Positions 56,232 through 64,000 of a DNA stretch of 64,000 nucleotides are shown here, piece after piece. A program made the translations under genes and the position numbers. Under the pieces are notes generated by a model. It searched no databases. It had not been told where the DNA came from and saw nothing but the letters and a program-made list of their open reading frames with translations. The first letter of the stretch is position 1. The number at the start of each line of letters is the position of its first letter. Location of the stretch: NCBI RefSeq assembly GCF_001605885.1, contig NZ_LRPE01000039.1, forward strand, positions 186,001-250,000, written 5' to 3'. The DNA comes from Acinetobacter lactucae (GTDB lineage Bacteria; Pseudomonadota; Gammaproteobacteria; Pseudomonadales; Moraxellaceae).

Positions 56232-56313
56232 TATGAAAACACTCTATCGAAAAGTAGATAAATCGATTATAGAAGTGTGCTTTCCTAAATATAAGTACGG
56301 TAATTTATGTTAT

Positions 56314-56335
56314 ATACTATACTAAAAGATAGTAT
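56314..56335. promoter_or_regulatory. Inverted repeat in the HxlR/oxidoreductase gap
   Basis: ATACTAT (56314-56320) and ATAGTAT (56329-56335) separated by 8 bp, 12 bp before the hxlR-type start; a plausible HxlR operator covering the divergent promoters. Confidence 0.6.
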
Positions 56336-56346
56336 GGATTTTAAAA

Positions 56347-56682
56347 ATGGACGACTGCCTTCCGTCATATACACCATTAGAAGATACGGGTTTTGGGTAC
56401 ACCCTTTCTTTGATTAATGGCAAATATAAAATGATTATTATGTATTGGCTTTATGGAAAAACCGTCATGCGTTTTAATGAGATGCAACGCTGCATTGGCA
56501 ACATTTCGTTTAGAACGCTCAGCAATACACTTAAAGAATTGGAAAGAGACGGACTGATTATTCGTAAGGAATATCCTCAAATTCCACCAAAAGTTGAGTA
56601 TCGCCTTTCTGAAAGAGGACAGTCTTTAATTCCTTTGTTAGATATGATGTGTGAATGGGGCGAGCGCAATAAGCCGTCTTAG
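56347..56682 (+). CDS. HxlR-family transcriptional regulator
   Basis: 111 residues of a single winged-helix domain. Family features: GYTLSLINGKYKMIIMYWL, then MRFNEMQRCIGNISFRTLSNTLKELERDGLI, and the wing PKVEYRLSERGQSL. One Cys near the N terminus (residue 4) could be redox sensing, as in some HxlR relatives. It probably controls the divergent oxidoreductase gene. Confidence 0.9.
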   Translation: MDDCLPSYTPLEDTGFGYTLSLINGKYKMIIMYWLYGKTVMRFNEMQRCIGNISFRTLSNTLKELERDGLIIRKEYPQIPPKVEYRLSERGQSLIPLLDMMCEWGERNKPS

Positions 56683-56697
56683 TTTTATAGGGTTGAA

Positions 56698-56925
56698 GTG
56701 ATACTAAATATGAGAAATGAATTAAGAGAAATTTTTATTAAGGGATGCGACGATAAAATTGAAAAGAAGGGAGACAATGTCGGTCTGTCTTTTTATGCTT
56801 TTTTTAAAAATAAGAATGATAACCCTGAGTTACTAATGGAAGCAGCACATTGGTGGATTATGGTGCATAAGCTAGATCACTTCGAGAAGGCTGTTAAGAT
56901 TAAAGAGTTGGTTTTGAGTGAGTAG
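56698..56925 (+). CDS. Small protein of unknown function
   Basis: Up to 75 residues, charged, with an aromatic cluster (AAHWWIMVHKLDHFEKAVKI). It starts with GTG at 56698, five bases after AGGG, or with ATG at 56710. The short distance to the HxlR gene suggests co-transcription. No domain recognised. The separate terminator at 57012 ends the unit. Confidence 0.55.
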   Translation: MILNMRNELREIFIKGCDDKIEKKGDNVGLSFYAFFKNKNDNPELLMEAAHWWIMVHKLDHFEKAVKIKELVLSE

Positions 56926-57011
56926 TAGAATTTAATTAGTGATTCTTTAACTTTAATGGAAAATTTTAGAAATATTATATTGGTTGAGTTGCGATCTCAA
57001 AGTAATATTAA

Positions 57012-57037
57012 AAAATCCCAGTATTAACTGGGATTTT
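57012..57037. terminator. Bidirectional terminator
   Basis: AAAATCCCAGT/ACTGGGATTTT with a 4-base loop between the small ORF and the converging Fic gene. Confidence 0.92.
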
Positions 57038-57043
57038 TTAATA

Positions 57044-58222
57044 TTACTGGAATAAGTAGGGAAATAATACTTCAACAGCATGGGGTGACAATCTAACTTG
57101 TAATGGATGTTTAGGGGGAGCAAATATGAGATGATCCTTAACCATTATTTGAACGATTTCTCTTAATTTTTTTTCACTAATTTGAAATTTATCCTGCAAC
57201 TCTTTACGAGTATGGGGACCACTGTATAAAAGAGTCTTATATATATCTTTAGCTTCTAGCGGCAATTTTCTTAAAGGTTTCTTCGTTTTATGATCAAATA
57301 AAGCTTCATTAAACCTTAATTGAAAATAAACATTAATTCGTTCTTCAAGCTTATATGGTTCTAATAGGCTACTGAAATAAGTCATCTGATCTATAGCAAC
57401 ATCTATAAAGTATTCTGTAAAACTTTTTAGTCCATTATCAGATAGTATCCCTCTCCCATCACTACTACCTTGTCTTTGCCTATCAGCAATAGCAAGATAT
57501 TCATAGTACTGCTCACTCGAACGGGCAAATCCTCTGGACATAGACCACAAGCCATAACTTTTCAAACCAATTGCACGCATAAAGCAATCCGTAAATAATC
57601 TTGAAACTCGTCCATTACCATCTAAAAATGGATGAATCCATGCTAAGCGATGATGTGAAGCAGCCATTGCCCAATACTTACTCAAACCTGAAAGATGTCT
57701 GATTTTATAAGCACTAGAAAACCAAGACATATATGGTGAGATTTTTTCTGGTGATGGTGGTATATGTGAGCCTACTTTTACTTGTGTTTGGCGATAACCT
57801 CCTGGCTCTATTTCATGAGTGGTTACACCATCACTATCTAAAACTTGTAATTCAAGAGGTACACACTGCTCATAAAAAGCTTTATGAATTTTTTTAATAA
57901 AATCTTGTGAAGTTACTTCATCAACAGAGGTATGTTCCAAATTAAGCTTAACTTGAACCTCGATATGTCTTTTAATCTCCAAAAGCCCTTTTGACTTATA
58001 TTCAATAGATTCATCATTCAAATCCAATAGGTCACTAGGCGTAGTTGGATTACCTTCAATTTTATTACTGTAGTATGAGTTAACAACACGCAATAACCCT
58101 TCAACTGCATCTCGTATAGTACTAGGTACAGTTGAATTTAATTGCGCATCTAAGCGAATTATTTCAAATAATTTCTCTTCTAGTTCTGGTGAGTAACCAC
58201 TAGCAATCGGTGTTATATCCAC
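57044..58222 (-). CDS. Fic-domain protein (putative AMP-transferase)
   Basis: 392 residues. The catalytic motif HPFLDGNGRVSR is intact near residue 196. An N-terminal inhibitory helix carries SNKIEG (S52 to G57, S/T-x3-E-G/N), the class II self-inhibited layout. The C-terminal part is a winged-helix-like domain (ARKELQDKFQISEKKLREIVQIM). Such Fic proteins transfer AMP to protein targets when inhibition is relieved; targets are unknown. It starts with GTG and is a single gene in an accessory stretch. Confidence 0.92.
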   Translation of the reverse strand: MDITPIASGYSPELEEKLFEIIRLDAQLNSTVPSTIRDAVEGLLRVVNSYYSNKIEGNPTTPSDLLDLNDESIEYKSKGLLEIKRHIEVQVKLNLEHTSVDEVTSQDFIKKIHKAFYEQCVPLELQVLDSDGVTTHEIEPGGYRQTQVKVGSHIPPSPEKISPYMSWFSSAYKIRHLSGLSKYWAMAASHHRLAWIHPFLDGNGRVSRLFTDCFMRAIGLKSYGLWSMSRGFARSSEQYYEYLAIADRQRQGSSDGRGILSDNGLKSFTEYFIDVAIDQMTYFSSLLEPYKLEERINVYFQLRFNEALFDHKTKKPLRKLPLEAKDIYKTLLYSGPHTRKELQDKFQISEKKLREIVQIMVKDHLIFAPPKHPLQVRLSPHAVEVLFPYLFQ

Positions 58223-58433
58223 GTTGTAAATCTCTTAAACACAGCAAAGATATTGTACGCTATAAATTCCGAAATAAAAAAAATTTATTTTAATAAAAAT
58301 CAAAACATTACAAAATAATTATGATAAAAACTCCGTTATTTATGCCGACATTATTAATTAAAAATTTCCAGATGAGTAGAAAATAAAAATATTTAAAGTT
58401 ATAAATATTTTAATCACTATCAGGAAATAAGAT

Positions 58434-58751
58434 ATGTTAATTGCTGCTTTTATAGGATACTTTATAACTAGCTGGATACTACTCTATCACTATAAAAAAC
58501 TTAGGATTGCAAAAAATCAAATCCGTCTATCAACAATCAAAAATCTGCAAGAAGAAAAAAATTACTTATATTCAACAGTCTGCTATTCAATGATTTTATC
58601 TTGTCTGTCTTATTTATTGAAATTCAGTTATGAGAATAATGAACTAATGGAATGCTTCTTTGTCGCATCTTTTATAGGTCTATTAATTATCTCAAGAAAT
58701 TATTTTTTTAGTCTTCATGGTCTAAGAAGCTTAAAAGAATTAAAAAACTAA
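58434..58751 (+). CDS. Small membrane protein of unknown function
   Basis: 105 residues with an N-terminal hydrophobic segment (LIAAFIGYFITSWILLYHY), a basic cytoplasmic-looking region, and two further hydrophobic segments (STVCYSMILSCLSYLL; FFVASFIGLLIISRNYFF). It is preceded by a CAGGAAA site. AT-rich and Lys/Ile-rich. No family recognised. Confidence 0.6.
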   Translation: MLIAAFIGYFITSWILLYHYKKLRIAKNQIRLSTIKNLQEEKNYLYSTVCYSMILSCLSYLLKFSYENNELMECFFVASFIGLLIISRNYFFSLHGLRSLKELKN

Positions 58752-58810
58752 AATTTTCAGATGAATCTTTTACTAAAAGGAGGCCCAACTCCCGTCGGGC
58801 CTTCCCTCCA

Positions 58811-59359
58811 TCAAACCCGACTTAAAAAATAGTCGAGCAATACCTCTCTTTCATCAGTACTATTCGCTCCCAAAAGCTGAACCATCGCACCATCAATCAC
58901 AAACAAAAACATGTGTGCATCTTCAACTGTAGCAGTCGCTTTTACAGTTAAAAGCAGTTTATGAATTTCTTTAATGAACCAGTTTCGGTAGTCAATCACG
59001 ATTTTATAGGCCGTTGGATAAAGCTTTTCAATTTCAAAAATCGCTTTAAATGGCAGCCGATAAAAGCCCTCTAAGTTTGCATGTAAAAAGTAAATTTTCT
59101 TGAGTTTATCGAAGGCCATAAGTTCACTGTAAGAGTGAATAATTGAAAACACCTCATGTTTTAATGCATCTGTTTGAAAAGTTAAGCTCATCTGAATGAG
59201 CCTTTCCTTGGAGTGAAAGTAGTTATAAAAAGTGGCTTTAGGAATTTTGGCTTCCTCAACGATTCGATCGACCCCGATGTAAAACCCATGTTGATTAAAT
59301 AAATCTTTTGCTGCGTGGAGCACGCGTAATGCTCTAAATGAAGATTCTAAATTTGGCAT
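58811..59359 (-). CDS. TetR/AcrR-family transcriptional regulator
   Basis: 182 residues. N-terminal helix-turn-helix: LHAAKDLFNQHGFYIGVDRIVEEAKIPKATFYNYFHSKERLI. The C-terminal ligand domain is poorly conserved and gives no clue to the inducer. No target gene lies directly next to it except the long intergenic region on its right; it may control a distant operon. Confidence 0.9.
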   Translation of the reverse strand: MPNLESSFRALRVLHAAKDLFNQHGFYIGVDRIVEEAKIPKATFYNYFHSKERLIQMSLTFQTDALKHEVFSIIHSYSELMAFDKLKKIYFLHANLEGFYRLPFKAIFEIEKLYPTAYKIVIDYRNWFIKEIHKLLLTVKATATVEDAHMFLFVIDGAMVQLLGANSTDEREVLLDYFLSRV

Positions 59360-60121
59360 TTTTATACCGTTTAAAATAATTTTTTGTTGTATGTAAATGA
59401 GATAGAAATGCCTTCACTCTTAAATTGAGCGCTAAAAACAGGCATGGGTAAGCTACACAAAAGGTGTGCTCGCCTATCTCAGATTTTATTGTTGCTATGA
59501 TTTTTTAGTCGTAATGACCTATGGCTTAAAACCTAGAGTCGGTTAAACCGTTTTAAAGACCAGTTGGGTATAGAGTCAAAGATTTTGGCGAAGGTTGCCA
59601 ATGAGAGAGATGAAATAGTACGCATAATGGCGAACTCCTTGTGTATTAAAGAAGAACTACCACGATTACTGCTAAATAATGGTGGCAGAACGAAAGGGGT
59701 TAGCAGACTGGTACACAAGGACCCAGCACGCGCAAGCGCGTCCCCCTCCGTCCTACCATAGAAAAAAGGGGGACGTAAGGATCCAGTACTGAAAAGCAAG
59801 CTTTTCGTACTCTTGTGTAAAAGGGTCTGCTAAAACCCACTGGCAATGTGGCCAGCAGGCAAAGGATAATCCGCGCGTTTTTGAGTGTCAATGTGATATT
59901 GGCTATTCATTTATAAAGATTATTTTTATTTTTCATTGGCATAGTGATTTAACAATATATTTTCTTAAAGTTTAGTTTGTTTGGTTATTTCATTATTAAT
60001 TTATCATTCATTTTCAAGCCGCTTAAATGACCCGATTGATCGCGCTATAAATAAAAGCTACAGTAAATAAAGTTTGAATTTTATAACTTTAAATAAATTG
60101 ATAACGCACGCAGGCAAAGAC
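59360..60121. other. Long intergenic region with a nested inverted-repeat element
   Basis: About 760 bp without a credible gene. At 59697-59838 there are nested inverted repeats: GGGTTAGCAGAC/GTCTGCTAAAACCC at the ends, ACACAAG (59713) with CTTGTGT (59812), CGTCCCCC (59739) with GGGGGACG (59768), ACGCGC-AA-GCGCGT (59728-59741) and AGTAC..AAAAGC/GCTTTT..GTACT (about 59786-59811). The core is more GC-rich than its surroundings. This is either a small mobile or repetitive element or a structured RNA. Confidence 0.6.
60072..60086 (+). promoter_or_regulatory. 15-bp site upstream of the AraC-family gene
   Basis: GTTTGAATTTTATAA, identical to the site at 61034-61048 before the aldo-keto reductase gene. 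Probable autoregulatory binding site. Its position inside the alternative TTG reading frame supports the ATG at 60122 as the true start. Confidence 0.55.
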
Positions 60122-61024
60122 ATGGAAACCATACATGATTTTTATCGCCGCTTTTCTTTAACCAGAGATAGCGATTACTCGGTTCCATCGACTTCGTTTG
60201 GACATTTTAATGTGTTCCAACGCGATGCCTGCTCGTTTCTAACGCCTTATAGCCGCCGCGATTATTATAAAATTTCACTGGTTTTAGGCACAGGTGACCT
60301 TCACTATGCCAACCGCTGGATTCGGGTAGACCGCCCTGCTTTACTGTTTTCAAACCCAATGGTTCCCTACGCTTGGGAAATTAATTCGCCCGAACAGGCA
60401 GGCTGGTTTTGCCTATTTACTGAAGAGTTTGTAAACCAAGAATCTCGACAAAGCTTTTTAAAAGATTCGCCACTGTTTAAAGTCGACGGCGACCCGCTAT
60501 ATTTTTTAAATGACCAACAGGTTGAAGAAATTTCATTTATTTTCAAAAAGATGATGATTGAAATAAATTCAGACTATATTCACAAATACAACGTTTTAAG
60601 AAACTATTTGCACCTAATTGTGCATGAAGCCATGAAAATGCAACCGACCCAACAGTTTGAAAAACATAGCAATGCTGCGGTTCGTATTTGCCATTTGTTC
60701 TTTGAATTATTAGAGCGTCAATTCCCCATCGACTCGCCCCATTTTCAGCTTAAACTCAAAACTGCAAATGACTATGCTTATGGCTTGTCGGTGCATGTAA
60801 ACCATTTAAACCGAGCTGTAAAAGAAGCCACGGGCAAAACCACGTCTGAGCATATTAGCTCGCGCATTACGCAAGAAGCCAAAGCACTGCTACAACACAC
60901 CAGTTGGAATATTTCCGAAATTGCCTATAGCTTAGGCTTTGAATATTCAGCGTATTTCACTAACTTCTTTAAGAAAAATACTGGATTTTCGCCTAAAAAA
61001 TTCCGCGAAGACTGTGTAGCCTAA
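60122..61024 (+). CDS. AraC-family transcriptional regulator
   Basis: 300 residues from the ATG at 60122 (METIHDFYRRFS). The N-terminal two thirds form a cupin-like ligand region (VDRPALLFSNPMVPYAWEIN). The C-terminal AraC domain has LSVHVNHLNRAVKEATGKTTSEHI and WNISEIAYSLGFEYSAYFTNFFKKNTGFSPKKF. It precedes the aldo-keto reductase gene in the same direction; matching 15-bp sites lie upstream of both, so it likely regulates itself and that gene. Confidence 0.9.
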   Translation: METIHDFYRRFSLTRDSDYSVPSTSFGHFNVFQRDACSFLTPYSRRDYYKISLVLGTGDLHYANRWIRVDRPALLFSNPMVPYAWEINSPEQAGWFCLFTEEFVNQESRQSFLKDSPLFKVDGDPLYFLNDQQVEEISFIFKKMMIEINSDYIHKYNVLRNYLHLIVHEAMKMQPTQQFEKHSNAAVRICHLFFELLERQFPIDSPHFQLKLKTANDYAYGLSVHVNHLNRAVKEATGKTTSEHISSRITQEAKALLQHTSWNISEIAYSLGFEYSAYFTNFFKKNTGFSPKKFREDCVA

Positions 61025-61033
61025 AAACAGATT

Positions 61034-61068
61034 GTTTGAATTTTATAATTATTGGTTTGAATGTTATA
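61034..61068 (+). promoter_or_regulatory. Spaced direct repeats upstream of the aldo-keto reductase gene
   Basis: GTTTGAATTTTATAA (61034-61048) and GTTTGAATGTTATA (61055-61068) are 21 bp apart, two helical turns on the same face, as AraC-type activators bind. A partial GTTTGAG follows at 61074. Confidence 0.65.
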
Positions 61069-61135
61069 CGTCAGTTTGAGCCAAAGCATTTTATAGTTTT
61101 TCTACTCAAGTGATTTTGCAAAAAGAGTGTGAAAA

Positions 61136-62137
61136 ATGAAATATAGAACTTTAGGACAAACAGGCGAAAAAGTATCAGCACTTGGTTTAGGTTGCATGGG
61201 AATGAGCTTTGCCTATGGTGCCTCAGATGACACACAAAGCATTGCAACTTTAGAAAAGGCCTTAGACCTCGGCATTAACTTTTGGGACACAGCCGACATG
61301 TACGGCAACGGCGCAAACGAAGTTTTGCTCTCAAAAGTTTTAGAAAAACATCGTGATAAAGTGTTCTTGGCGACCAAATTTGGCTTTCGCTATAAAGAAG
61401 ACAACCTTAATCCACAAAACTCGTTAGAGTCTTATATCGACGGTTCTCCAGAGTGGATTAAAGTTGCGGTCGAAAACAGTTTAAAACGTTTAAATACAGA
61501 CGTGATTGATTTGTATTATGCACACCGCATTGACCCAAACATTCCAGTTGAAGACACTATTGGCGCGATGGCTGACTTGGTCAAACAAGGTAAAGTGCGT
61601 TATTTAGGACTCAGTGAAGCGTCGGCTGAAACCATTCGTAAAGCGCATGCAATTCACCCGATTGTAGCGGTTCAACATGAATATTCTCTCCTCACCCGCG
61701 ACTTTGAGCAAACCCATTTGCAAACTATTCGTGAGTTAGGTATTAGCCTTGTGCCATATTCACCGTTATCGCGTGGTTTAATTACCAATACGCTTGATGT
61801 GGGCAACCTAGACGAAAACGATTTCCGTCGTCAGTTACCACGCTATCAGGGCGATAACTGGAAAAATAACCAAAGCTTGGCGCAAGCATTTAGCGAGTTT
61901 GCTCAAAGCAAAAATGCAACAGCGGCTCAACTGGCTTTGGCTTGGATTTTGGCGCAAGGTGACGACATCATTCCAATTCCGGGTACGCGTAAAATCGAGC
62001 GACTTGTGGAAAATGCTGGCGCTGTAGATCTTGATTTAACAGCGGCAGACTTGGCTGAAATTGATGCGATTATTGCGAGATACCCAAACATGGGCGCACG
62101 CTATAACGCTCAGCAACTTGCAGCGGTGAATCATTAA
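61136..62137 (+). CDS. Aldo/keto reductase
   Basis: 333-residue NADPH-dependent TIM-barrel oxidoreductase. Catalytic residues are visible: Asp and Tyr in [11 protein letters not shown], Lys in LATKFGF, His in YYAHRID. The C-terminal cofactor site reads [21 protein letters not shown]. It is close to the AKR13/YajO-YakC-type group with broad aldehyde substrates. An AGAGTGTG site precedes the ATG. Likely activated by the AraC-type gene upstream. Confidence 0.92.
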   Translation: MKYRTLGQTGEKVSALGLGCMGMSFAYGASDDTQSIATLEKALDLGINFWDTADMYGNGANEVLLSKVLEKHRDKVFLATKFGFRYKEDNLNPQNSLESYIDGSPEWIKVAVENSLKRLNTDVIDLYYAHRIDPNIPVEDTIGAMADLVKQGKVRYLGLSEASAETIRKAHAIHPIVAVQHEYSLLTRDFEQTHLQTIRELGISLVPYSPLSRGLITNTLDVGNLDENDFRRQLPRYQGDNWKNNQSLAQAFSEFAQSKNATAAQLALAWILAQGDDIIPIPGTRKIERLVENAGAVDLDLTAADLAEIDAIIARYPNMGARYNAQQLAAVNH

Positions 62138-62154
62138 AAACCAAGCTATAAAAA

Positions 62155-62178
62155 AAGTCCGACTTTGTGTCGGACTTT
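62155..62178. terminator. Terminator of the aldo-keto reductase gene
   Basis: AAAGTCCGAC/GTCGGACTTT with a 5-base loop, A run before and T run after, so it may serve the converging gene as well. Confidence 0.9.
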
Positions 62179-62183
62179 TTAAT

Positions 62184-62576
62184 TTAATTTTTGCTATATG
62201 TGCCTTGCTGGCGTCCACCTTCCCAGATCGCGTCTAAGGATTTGTCAGAAATATTTAGGCTTTCAGGGAAAATACTTAAATCCTTTTTAAATTTAGCCTC
62301 TGGTTTTAAACCAATACAGTCTCCGTTTTTCCACCATGTGCCTTCAGCATATTGGTCTAAAGCACCCACAACCAACATCCATTGAAACTTACCGTCGGGT
62401 TGAAGTAAAAGTTCTGAACCGACTTCCATCACACCATTTAAATAATAGTGTCCACTCCAAGCCTGATCAGCTTGCTGAAATTTCACTTCTTTACAGGTGC
62501 TGGTTGGCTCAGCATAAATTTGAGATGAAATCGCAATCGTAGAAAGTAGTAGCAATCGGACAAATATATTTTTCAT
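62184..62576 (-). CDS. Secreted protein of unknown function
   Basis: 130 residues from the ATG at 62576, which follows an AGGAA site. A signal peptide (MKNIFVRLLLLSTIAISSQIYA) precedes a small beta-rich domain with two Cys (TCKEVKF and GDCIGL), likely disulfide-linked, and a repeated W-x2-G pattern (AWSGHYYLNG; GTWWKNGDCIG; AIWEGGRQQGTY). No family recognised. Confidence 0.7.
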   Translation of the reverse strand: MKNIFVRLLLLSTIAISSQIYAEPTSTCKEVKFQQADQAWSGHYYLNGVMEVGSELLLQPDGKFQWMLVVGALDQYAEGTWWKNGDCIGLKPEAKFKKDLSIFPESLNISDKSLDAIWEGGRQQGTYSKN

Positions 62577-62670
62577 TATTTGATTTCCTGCAAAGTCAAT
62601 AAATTTCATTTTCAATCAATTTGTTAGTTAGCTTTATCCATCCCTGTCTTAGAGCAAACAAATGGGATTC

Positions 62671-63090
62671 TTAGGTTTTTATATATTCTTCATAAGAAGA
62701 GACTACGGTTACATCTTCTGCTAGGAAATCAGGGTACTTTTCTCTTAGTAACTCAACACATTTCGGATTTGCGGTTACTACAACGAGGGGGTCACTCGGG
62801 TAGGTAACAAACATGGGGAAATCACTAATGAGTTTAAAAACTGCTCTCTCCATTTTTTCTGATCCGCATGGTTTGAAAATAGTTAATCCTTCTACACTCG
62901 AGTTATCCTTACCGAAAGTTATGGAGAAATGACAGTGTACGCCTGCCATCCTGCCTTCATATACCTCTACGCCATAGTCCAGAAAGTAATAATTGTCATC
63001 TATTTCTGTCCAATAAGGACTAAAAATATCTAATATATCCTCTTTGGTTGCAGAATCTTCCATTGAAAAAATAAAATATTCAATACCCAT
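62671..63090 (-). CDS. Cytoplasmic protein of unknown function
   Basis: 139 residues, acidic, no signal peptide. It looks like a small alpha/beta protein (GIEYFIFSMEDSATKEDILDIFSPYWTEIDD; then GRMAGVHCHFSITFGKD). Proteins of this appearance occur as immunity or contact-system accessories, but nothing here proves that. It lies among small leftward genes with separate ribosome-binding sites (AAGAGAGAAAAC). Confidence 0.65.
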   Translation of the reverse strand: MGIEYFIFSMEDSATKEDILDIFSPYWTEIDDNYYFLDYGVEVYEGRMAGVHCHFSITFGKDNSSVEGLTIFKPCGSEKMERAVFKLISDFPMFVTYPSDPLVVVTANPKCVELLREKYPDFLAEDVTVVSSYEEYIKT

Positions 63091-63125
63091 GTTTTCTCTC
63101 TTATTTACGATGTCTCATTATTCAA

Positions 63126-63329
63126 TTAATACGATCCAGCATAGGCATACATTAGACCAGCTACACCAATACATAAAAGAATGATAAAGGCTATATTCTG
63201 TGTCTCAGACTTGTTTTTACGTTTTTTACCGTATAGCCCAACAATTACTGCAATTATAATTATTAAGATACTAGCGAGCATTACAAAGCCCATCATAATG
63301 CCCTGGCCGATATTTGCCGAACTTAACAT
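63126..63329 (-). CDS. Small two-TM membrane protein of unknown function
   Basis: 67 residues: a hydrophobic segment (GFVMLASILIIIIAVIVGLYG), a basic loop GKKRKNKSET, and a second segment (IAFIILLCIGVAGLMYAYAG). An AAGGAAA site lies before the ATG. It sits between the unknown genes on either side, with gaps of 35 and 44 bp, so the three may be one unit. Confidence 0.65.
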   Translation of the reverse strand: MLSSANIGQGIMMGFVMLASILIIIIAVIVGLYGKKRKNKSETQNIAFIILLCIGVAGLMYAYAGSY

Positions 63330-63373
63330 GCAAGTTTCCTTTTAAATCTTAGAAAATAAAACTAAGGAATTTA

Positions 63374-64000
63374 TTATTTTCCAGACTCAACTTTTAAATA
63401 CGTACCGTCGGCATAAACGTTATGTCCAAAGCCACAACCCGAGTTACCTTCGTTCTGTTTGACCTGAATATAATTTCCTAATTTCGCATTAGATTTAAAA
63501 TCGAGCTGAATACGGCAGTCTTCATTTTTATAAACCGTTTGCTTTTTATTAGTCGGCATTTTGGTGTCAAACTCGCCCATGTTCGGACCATAAATTAAGC
63601 TTCTAAGTCCCATATATAAACCGGCATAACTGATTGCATATTGGCCCTGCTTACGGCTTACCGTGATGTGATCCCACTCACCAAAACCGGAGTAACGTAC
63701 ATACTCACCTGACAAATCATTTGAGGTTTTAGGTGTTGGTAATTGCTTAAGATTGAACTGACTCGATTTTGATTTTTCATCAAGCATAAACCATGCTCTT
63801 GCCCAAAGTGGTTGACCTAATTTAGCATAGGCTAAGCCCACGTTATTGTTGGCAACTTCAATATCACGGTCAGTAAATTTACCTGTAGTTTCATCTTGAT
63901 TGGCTTTACAAAATGCAGTCCAAGACGCTTGGTTTTGGAAATTTTCGAGTGCTTTTTTATATTGTTTTTGGTCGTAGAATTTCTTACCTAAGCTCGCATA
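63374..64000 (-). CDS. TPR-like repeat protein, C-terminal part (runs off the right edge)
   Basis: The frame is open to the window edge, so the visible 208 codons are the C-terminal part only. The upstream portion has tetratricopeptide-like stretches (YDQKQYKKALENFQNQASW; NNNVGLAYAKLGQPLWARAW). The C-terminal 110 residues form a beta-rich domain (GEYVRYSGFGEWDHITV; QYAISYAGLYM) with two Cys (NEDCRIQLDF; SGCGFGHNVY). The GTG at 63841 is an internal codon and not a start. Probably exported, but the N terminus is not visible. Confidence 0.7.
   Translation of the reverse strand, partial: YASLGKKFYDQKQYKKALENFQNQASWTAFCKANQDETTGKFTDRDIEVANNNVGLAYAKLGQPLWARAWFMLDEKSKSSQFNLKQLPTPKTSNDLSGEYVRYSGFGEWDHITVSRKQGQYAISYAGLYMGLRSLIYGPNMGEFDTKMPTNKKQTVYKNEDCRIQLDFKSNAKLGNYIQVKQNEGNSGCGFGHNVYADGTYLKVESGK

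Noticed and set aside
59533..59799. 88-codon minus-strand ORF in the TetR-AraC gap
   Set aside because: It lies within the nested inverted-repeat element, which explains its composition, and it has no convincing start. It could be a remnant if the element is mobile.

Overview
The window looks like a chromosomal segment of an Acinetobacter of the calcoaceticus-baumannii complex. The evidence is the low-GC, AT-rich intergenic DNA, an Acr1-type fatty acyl-CoA reductase (wax ester pathway), histidine genes scattered over several transcription units, an OmpR/EnvZ pair followed by a CoA-transferase, and many small Acinetobacter-type secreted or membrane proteins. I see no insertion sequence, prophage or CRISPR array. 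The species call is inference from gene content.

Layout. 0-7.7 kb: the 3' side of a division operon (ftsL, rsmH), a sulfate-binding protein, gltX, tRNA-Ala and three identical tRNA-Glu genes separated by an amino acid permease and an alpha/beta hydrolase. 7.7-19.3 kb: a heavy-metal efflux locus read leftwards (czcI copy, small ORF, CzcN-like methyltransferase, second small ORF, czcI copy, czcC, czcB, czcA, czcD), in which about 490 bp containing czcI is present twice. 19.5-34.5 kb: ettA, metY, acr1, a SulP transporter fused to a carbonic anhydrase, tex, ompR-envZ, a CoA-transferase and a GNAT gene. 34.5-48 kb: a cluster of DnaA-box-like sites, two tRNA-Phe genes, hisB-hisH, hisA and hisF in separate units, an orphan ABC exporter, a regulator/exporter pair, thrB, an AraC regulator and aqpZ. 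48-53 kb: a three-hairpin repeat-like element, a LysE exporter behind an 18-bp palindrome, a secreted nuclease, kup and tRNA-Ser.

53.1-64 kb is accessory in character. Just past tRNA-Ser lies a three-gene leftward operon whose genes are joined by two ATGA overlaps: a 107-residue protein with a glycine-rich N terminus, a PfkB-kinase/nucleoside-deoxyribosyltransferase fusion, and a short QueC-like enzyme. I know no described system with this composition. It resembles, in outline, conflict systems that use QueC homologues, and is my main candidate for an undescribed system. After it come an HxlR/oxidoreductase pair, a Fic protein, a TetR regulator, an intergenic element with nested inverted repeats, an AraC/aldo-keto reductase pair with spaced direct repeats, and several small unknown proteins.

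Most genes end in clear Rho-independent terminators, many shared by converging genes; these fix the transcription units. Where a longer reading frame begins at TTG or GTG but a better ribosome-binding site precedes a later start, I give the later start and say so.
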